64,000 nucleotides of DNA from contig NC_135360.1 of assembly GCF_051622035.1 (NCBI RefSeq), positions 32,691,206 through 32,755,205 on the forward strand, in the 5' to 3' direction. Below the pieces are notes generated by a model. That model worked only from the letters and a program-made list of their open reading frames with translations, did not search any database and had not been told where the DNA came from. How positions within the stretch are numbered: position 1 is the first letter of the stretch; each line of letters opens with the position of its first letter. The DNA comes from Arctopsyche grandis (lineage: Eukaryota; Arthropoda; Insecta; Trichoptera; Hydropsychidae). Both the position numbers and the translations under genes were made by a program. This document shows, piece by piece, positions 58,076 through 64,000 of the stretch.

Positions 58076-58618
58076 CTTGTGGATTAATAACAAAAATTCG
58101 TTTATTTTATCGAGGTTAACAATATAATTTTAATTTTAAGCCAGTTAACAATATAATTTTTGCACGGTAGACGGTCTACGGTAGCGTTATTTATTACCCA
58201 AATGATGATTGTACATAAATATGCACAAATATGTAATGAAAATTGAAATATTCTCATTATAATGATGAAGTGAATAGCATTAATATTAATTACTTCAAAC
58301 GCAGCCATTAAAATAAACATCAATTACATCAACCGATGGGTCATCTTTTCAATATAACGATATATCAATATTAACATCCGGCTTGATTAATAAAAATCTG
58401 AAGCACGTTCTTAAATTTATTAGTCGAATATATATGTTTATTTTTATATACATACATACATATATATAAATAGTTAAACGTTTAGCATTTGCATAAATAC
58501 ATAGATACAAAATTGCATTAAGATGCACTGTGCCATTGAAAATGCACGATGCAACAGTTTCAATGTCGCCATAAAATTATTTAACATGATAATAATAATT
58601 GAAAAGCAATAAAAATTT

Positions 58619-58655
58619 CATGTCATTAAATTGAAATGCTCAATTTAATGACATG
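58619..58655. repeat. Hairpin with perfect 16-bp arms
   Basis: CATGTCATTAAATTGA, 5-base loop, then its complement. Confidence 0.85.
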
Positions 58656-58745
58656 ACATAATAAATTGAGGTGTCATTAAAAAATGTGTCAAATTTTTGT
58701 CTTCTATTTAATGTATTGTACATATTTACGTTGTGTAATGTAGTA

Positions 58746-58795
58746 TGTACACCAGGAAGGCCTAACAGGTAAACCTCAATGCGATTGGATTGAGG
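58746..58795 (-). mobile_element. SINE type 1 tail fragment
   Basis: ACACCAGGAAGGCCTAACAGG then unrelated sequence. Confidence 0.5.
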
Positions 58796-58954
58796 GATGG
58801 ATTCTTTCCAAAACCTTGAAGTGACCAAACTGTCAACGTTTAAATTGCATTGAAAATGTGTGAGGCCATGCACGGTAGAAGTGAGACTTTTGGATGCAAC
58901 TGAAACGCGTCTAGACAAAATGGTGTAAACAAATAACGTTGGTTTACATTACAT

Positions 58955-59190
58955 ACAGCAGCATAGCTCGGTTGGTGCGTTAGTGCTAAGCACCGAATAG
59001 TTCCCGGGTTCAAGCCCTGGACTGACCTCGATTGAAACGAATTTATTCCGAGTATTTCTGCAGAGTTGCTGGCTAGACTTGGATATTAGTGACATAAAGT
59101 CGACCGTTTTCTATCAGAGTTTGCCAATTTATCTGATTTCATTGCTGAAATGGTTCCTCATCAAATTGGAAAAACCATCCTACCTACAAA
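58955..59190 (+). mobile_element. SINE type 1, head and central domain
   Basis: CAGCAGCATAGCTCGGTTGG, B box GGGTTCAAGCCC, central domain to GGTTCCTCATCAAATTGG. Confidence 0.73.
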
Positions 59191-59204
59191 TCGTCACCAA
59201 TATT

Positions 59205-59627
59205 TTAATATTTTATTTTATTTCATAGAAGATTAATATTCGCCTTTACAGATTCCTCCAAAGCGACGAGTGCACTTAAACAGATACAATACAATCAATA
59301 TACATAAGCATTTTATACAATGCGAATTCATACAAACATCCACACTATCCACAGTGACATCTATGGAGAAATTTTCGCAGCATTTTATAATCAAATTGGC
59401 GAACCTCGAGACGCTGAATAACTTGATATTCGCAAGAGAGATGCCAATTCTACAGGAACTGTTTCAATGAAAATCAGAAAAATTGGCCGACTCTGATACC
59501 GATAAGAAACGATCGACCTGGAGTCACAAACCGATGTCTGGCCAGCAGCGGGACTCTAGTGGGATTCGAACCCGTGACCACTCTGCTCGAAAGCATAATA
59601 TGCTAACCACTAGTCCGGGCCGCTGGC
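59205..59627 (-). mobile_element. SINE type 2, full length (reference copy)
   Basis: Type 2 tail (CTTTACAGATTCCTCCAAAG), body, central domain, head with inverted GGGATTCGAACCCGTGACCA and CTAGTCCGGGCCGCTGGCT. Confidence 0.8.
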
Positions 59628-59651
59628 TATGATTTCAAATTTATAATCTAC

Positions 59652-60116
<465 letters not shown>

Positions 60117-60204
60117 TATTCAATTCTATTAAATAAAATTATTACACACCAATTTATGTAGCTCAATGACAAGGCGCAGAAACGTTATCAGAATACGAAA
60201 GGTG

Positions 60205-60311
60205 ATTTTCCAACAAATTTCCATCGTAATGGTTGAGTGGTTTAGGAGCCTGTACGAGACAGACAAACAGATCTTCAATTTTATTTATGTACATAAATAT
60301 ACATATAGATA
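60205..60311 (-). mobile_element. Helitron family 1, 5' fragment
   Basis: Matches the 5' part of the family (CATCGTAATGGTTGAGTGG, GTACGAGACAGACAAACAG) on the minus strand; the 3' part is missing. Confidence 0.55.
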
Positions 60312-60319
60312 AATTAATA

Positions 60320-61300
60320 TTTGCATGTCCAGATTAATACCATAGGTATCGCTCAGGGACAACCCGTAATGGCACCATGGGAAAATATGTATATTTTTGT
60401 ATTAAAAATATAATAAGAATTACGTCATTACTAATTAGAAGGAGTGAGAGGGGGGAAAATGCGAGGCATGAGTAGGAGATATGTACATGCCTGTATTCGA
60501 TCTTTTACAACGAGCGTGAAAATAATTTTCACCTTATATACATATGTATGTATGTATTTGCTACATGAAGCAGCACATTTCGTAACTGTCTCACATAGAG
60601 AAGTTTTCACTTCAAAAACTGTTCGATGATAAAATCCTCAAGTATAACAGCCTACCATTGAAGTATAATGTATTCTACTTCAATTCCATCCATTCTACTT
60701 CAATGCAGCCTACACTATCGACCGCTCCTACATTTTTTTTCAAAGATGTCCAGACAGACACTTTATTGTGTGACTGAAGGCATTGTGTGGTCTGACAGGA
60801 AATGTAAGAGTATGAGGAAAACAATCAATAGAAAAGTTGTCGAGTGACCGTCAATCTCGAATTTACGGACTGATGGTTGCGATAAGTGATACTTAGCGAA
60901 CTGCACAATGATGTTTGTAATAAAAATAAAAATAAAAATAAATTGAGTAAAACCGATAAGAATTTTCGCGGAACGAACAATGAGCCCGGGAAAAATAGCA
61001 TGCGCATCTCACACAGCTTCTAAAAAGGTTATTTCACTGGTCAAGGCTGTAGACGTATCCGCTTGAACTCCTCAAACTGAGTCAATTAAATTTTGTTGTT
61101 GTTTTTTTTTTTTTTTAATTTGACATCAAAACGAGCAGAACATCATTTAATTACACATATAGATATTCGGCTTGAAGGTTTCCCAATTAAACTATAATCA
61201 TGAAACGAAAAAGGTTACACGTTGTTTGTCATCAAAAAAATAAAAATAAAATCGTCGACAAGTTCCAAAACAGATTGAGAAAGGAATGAATATATTTCAA
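60320..61300. other. Region without recognised gene
   Basis: AT-rich, short unrelated frames; no motif recognised. Confidence 0.5.
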
Positions 61301-61302
61301 TC

Positions 61303-61487
61303 TAACCAGCGGCATGGACTAGTGGTTAGCATATTGTGCTTTCGAGCAGAGTCGTCACGGGTTCGAGTCCCACTAGAGTCCCGCTGCTGGCCAGACATTG
61401 GTTTGTGACTCCAGGTCGATCGTTTCTTATCAGAGTATGCCAATTTTTTTGATTTTCATTGAAACAGTTCCTGTAAAATTGGCATCT
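61303..61487 (+). mobile_element. SINE type 2, head and central domain
   Basis: GCGGCATGGACTAGTGGTTAG A box, CACGGGTTCGAGTCCC B box, central domain GTGACTCCAGGTCGATCGTT. Confidence 0.8.
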
Positions 61488-62299
61488 CTTTTGCACTCGT
61501 GAATAATGACAATATAATTTTCTACCAAAATTTTAATTAACTACTACGATATATCAGATAAATGTTATCTGTTTAATTGCTTACCATATCAATCAATCAA
61601 CATTCAGTACTTAATAGTATTATAAACCGTGAAATTCACACGGTTTTATTTTAATGAATAATATTATACTTTTTGATATTTTGATTTTTTTTATGTCCTA
61701 TACAAGAAAGGTGTATAGGAAATGAAAATTGAAACTGCGTGTTGATAATTGAATATTTACAGTATATTATAATATATACATACATAGGTATATAGTATTA
61801 TTTTTTTGCATACATAATTCAAATTCTAGACAATTTAAAATAATCACTCAGTAACAATAATTCCGCAATAACAATTGTTGTCGATAGATGTACATAGCAA
61901 TGAGTCTGAACTTCACTTTAGCTAGACCAGTGGTATTCAATCTTTTTTTGGGCTTGGGTCAATTAGTATGAACATTTTCAAAGGGTCTCATAATTTCAAA
62001 ATAAATGTTCAATAACGATTTTAGCAAATTCAAATTCTAGTCACTACCTATTTCAATATAATGTAGTTTAAAAATGCCCAGTAGAGTAGAAGTCTGGGAA
62101 ATAGACTAAAAATTTTGTCAAAACTTTTTATTTCCCCTATTTCTATTTAAAAAATTCTAATAAAATAGGTCTCAACCTTGGGAAAAACTCATTAAAAGTA
62201 TTGAATTATTTTTAACAGTAACTATAAACGCTAAGACACGAGCTCTGTTGGTTTAAAAACTATTGGATTTCAGTTTAAACAATTAGTACAAATAAATAG

Positions 62300-62700
62300 C
62301 CAGCAGCATAGCTCGGTCGTTAAGCTTCTGCCTAGCACCGAGTGGCGCCGGGTTCGATCCCATGAGCTGACCACGATTGAAAAGAATTTTTCCGAGTATA
62401 TCTGTAGTGCTGCTGATCAGACCTGGATATTTGTGACTCCTGGGCGACCGTTTTCTATCAGAGTTTGCCAATTTTTCCAATTTCATTGTTGAAACGGTTC
62501 CCGATTAAATTGGCTAAAAAGCTTCCTACCTACTATGTCACCACTATTTGAATATGATTAATGTACAATTCATAGATGATACGAGTTTTCAGTGTCTCGT
62601 AATTCATTGACTTGTGTAATAGAAATGCTGCATGGTGTGTAATTGGCCAGAAAGGCGCATTGGGGTTTACCTGGTATATATGTAAAAAAATAAATAAAAA
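62300..62700 (+). mobile_element. SINE type 1, full length (reference copy)
   Basis: Head CAGCAGCATAGCTCGGTCGT, B box GGGTTCGATCCC, central domain, body, tail, then AAAAAAATAAATAAAAAT. Confidence 0.85.
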
Positions 62701-62814
62701 TCATCTCCCTCGGGGATGTCATTTGGGGGAAGGCAGGGAGGGGTATTAAAAAAAAAATTAAACCATGGTACCATGAACTTGTATATACATACATAAATTT
62801 ATATTGAAAGTTTG

Positions 62815-63012
62815 AAATTACATTCAAATAGCGGTGACAAATAATAGGTTTCAACTCTGTTAGTAAACGATTAACTTGGTGTTGCAAATAAGTCTGACCA
62901 AAATCACTGCAAAAATACTTCGAATGAACTCTTTTCAATCGAGTTCAAACCAGAGCTTCAACCCTGGACCTCTTGGTGGTTAGCATGAATACAACCACCA
63001 AGCTATACAGCT
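62815..63012 (-). mobile_element. SINE type 1, degenerate
   Basis: Central domain and head ending CAAGCTATACAGCTTG. Confidence 0.6.
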
Positions 63013-63734
63013 TGATATCCCATCCAGGTCTGGCCAATCAAATCGATTTTTCATAACTAAAAGCTTAGGCCAGCCGAAACTGCAAAAAGTTTGATTTCGT
63101 AAAAAGTATACATTTCGATCAGAAGTTTTTCCACAAAAAAAAGTAAACACAAACAAAAAAAACCCTACAAATCTTTCTGTAGTAATGGTTCTTAATTTAC
63201 TGTAAAGGGTCCACTGGTTGAGTATCACGCAACTAGACTATCGAAAACACGACGCAGCATGCATAAATCAAGATGCATTTTCCGTCTCGGATGCATTGTT
63301 TAAAAAAAAATTCCGCGGCAGATTCGTCTATCTCGCAACGCGCTGAATCATCTCGTCGTGCATTGTTACTGGGATGACATTTTGATGCACTCTGGCTGCA
63401 GCATATTGCAATCTCGTCGTTCGGAATTCGACATTTTTACAGTTGCCAGGTAGCGAATGAAAACTAGCACTTCGAACACAAGTGTCCTTTTACAAATCGA
63501 TTCCGAACCATTATTACTGTAAGTGTGAGAATCAGCCATCGTTTAAATACCAAATTGTATGTACATATGTATGCATATGTTGAAGTGTATCTTTCAGTTG
63601 TAACATATTTTGACTAGTTGAAATATATTCCATCTAACTTGGTACCAAATACCGTAATAGTTGAAGTGTAATTTCAGTTGTAATATATTTTGAGTATTTG
63701 AAATATATTCCGTCTAATCCATTTTTTTTTTTTT

Positions 63735-64000
63735 TACAATTTCGTCATAGTGACATTACAGATTAGCTCCAGGTCGTCACTATGGCTAATTTATTACAAG
63801 ACATTGAAAACTCATAATTAACGAGACATCTAAATACATAATTATTACATACATACACATGTAAATCGAAACAATACCTGGCATCTATGGTTCGATATTA
63901 CAAATATCGTATAAATACGATTAATAACATTTTTCATGTAACAATACGAATTTTTACATTCGATAAACAACCACAGAGATATCTATGGTGAGAAACCTGG
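63735..64000 (-). mobile_element. SINE with third tail type, cut by window end
   Basis: CATAGTGAC and GTCACTATG pair around ACATTACAGATTAGCTCC; the body matches the copy at 7747 (GATAAACAACCACA, ATCTATGGTGAG). Confidence 0.62.

Noticed and set aside
61303..61385. Possible tRNA gene with A and B boxes
   Set aside because: No cloverleaf closes, and it continues into the SINE central domain; same for the heads at 19916, 58955 and 62300.

Overview
This is a window of nuclear DNA from an insect-like arthropod. The genes are split by introns with GT..AG boundaries, the intergenic DNA is AT-rich with many (TA)n, (TACA)n and poly-A/T tracts, and all scales are crowded with transposable elements. Two genes are recognisable by protein sequence: loquacious/TRBP (dsRNA-binding partner of Dicer) and HFM1/Mer3 (meiotic crossover helicase). 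Drosophila is reported to lack HFM1/Mer3, so this is probably not a Drosophila. I cannot name the order or species from sequence alone.

Layout. (1) 1-21.9 kb, minus strand: an ankyrin-repeat gene. I assembled its first coding exon (21891-21810) and three further exons (10923-10715, 7229-7074, 1666-1465) by matching splice sites and reading phase; it runs off the left edge. A small candidate gene with a TATA box, initiator, two exons and poly(A) signal lies in its intron on the other strand (4882-5618). (2) 21.9-28.4 kb: intergenic, with tandem repeats, foldback sequences and a GC-rich island at about 26.3-26.7 kb that may be the loqs promoter. (3) 28.4-34.8 kb, plus strand: loqs, five coding exons, 426 residues, three dsRNA-binding domains and an unusual Gly-His-Asn-Met-rich N-terminal exon. 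(4) 38.05-49.4 kb, minus strand: the C-terminal ten coding exons of HFM1 (1,325 residues in the window). Its long tail carries ten tandem 19-residue repeats. The helicase core exons were not found and probably lie beyond the right edge or in unread intron. loqs and HFM1 are convergent. (5) 49.4-64 kb: transposon-rich DNA, probably HFM1 intron and/or upstream DNA.

Mobile DNA dominates. A tRNA-derived SINE superfamily has at least two head types, a shared central domain and several alternative hairpin-containing tails, with more than twenty copies. Two Helitron families end in CTAG. Foldback elements have 9-bp target duplications, as in Mutator-like elements. There are TTAA-flanked (piggyBac-type) and TAA-flanked (Harbinger-type) MITEs, LTR fragments (one with a tRNA-Pro primer-binding site), a Tc1 fragment and a 5'-truncated Jockey-like non-LTR element. 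Several are nested, which gives a relative insertion order.

I see no prokaryotic-type system, CRISPR array or rRNA. The items most likely to be new are the modular SINE superfamily, the foldback family, the lineage-specific repeat domains in HFM1 and Loqs, and the small intron-nested gene.
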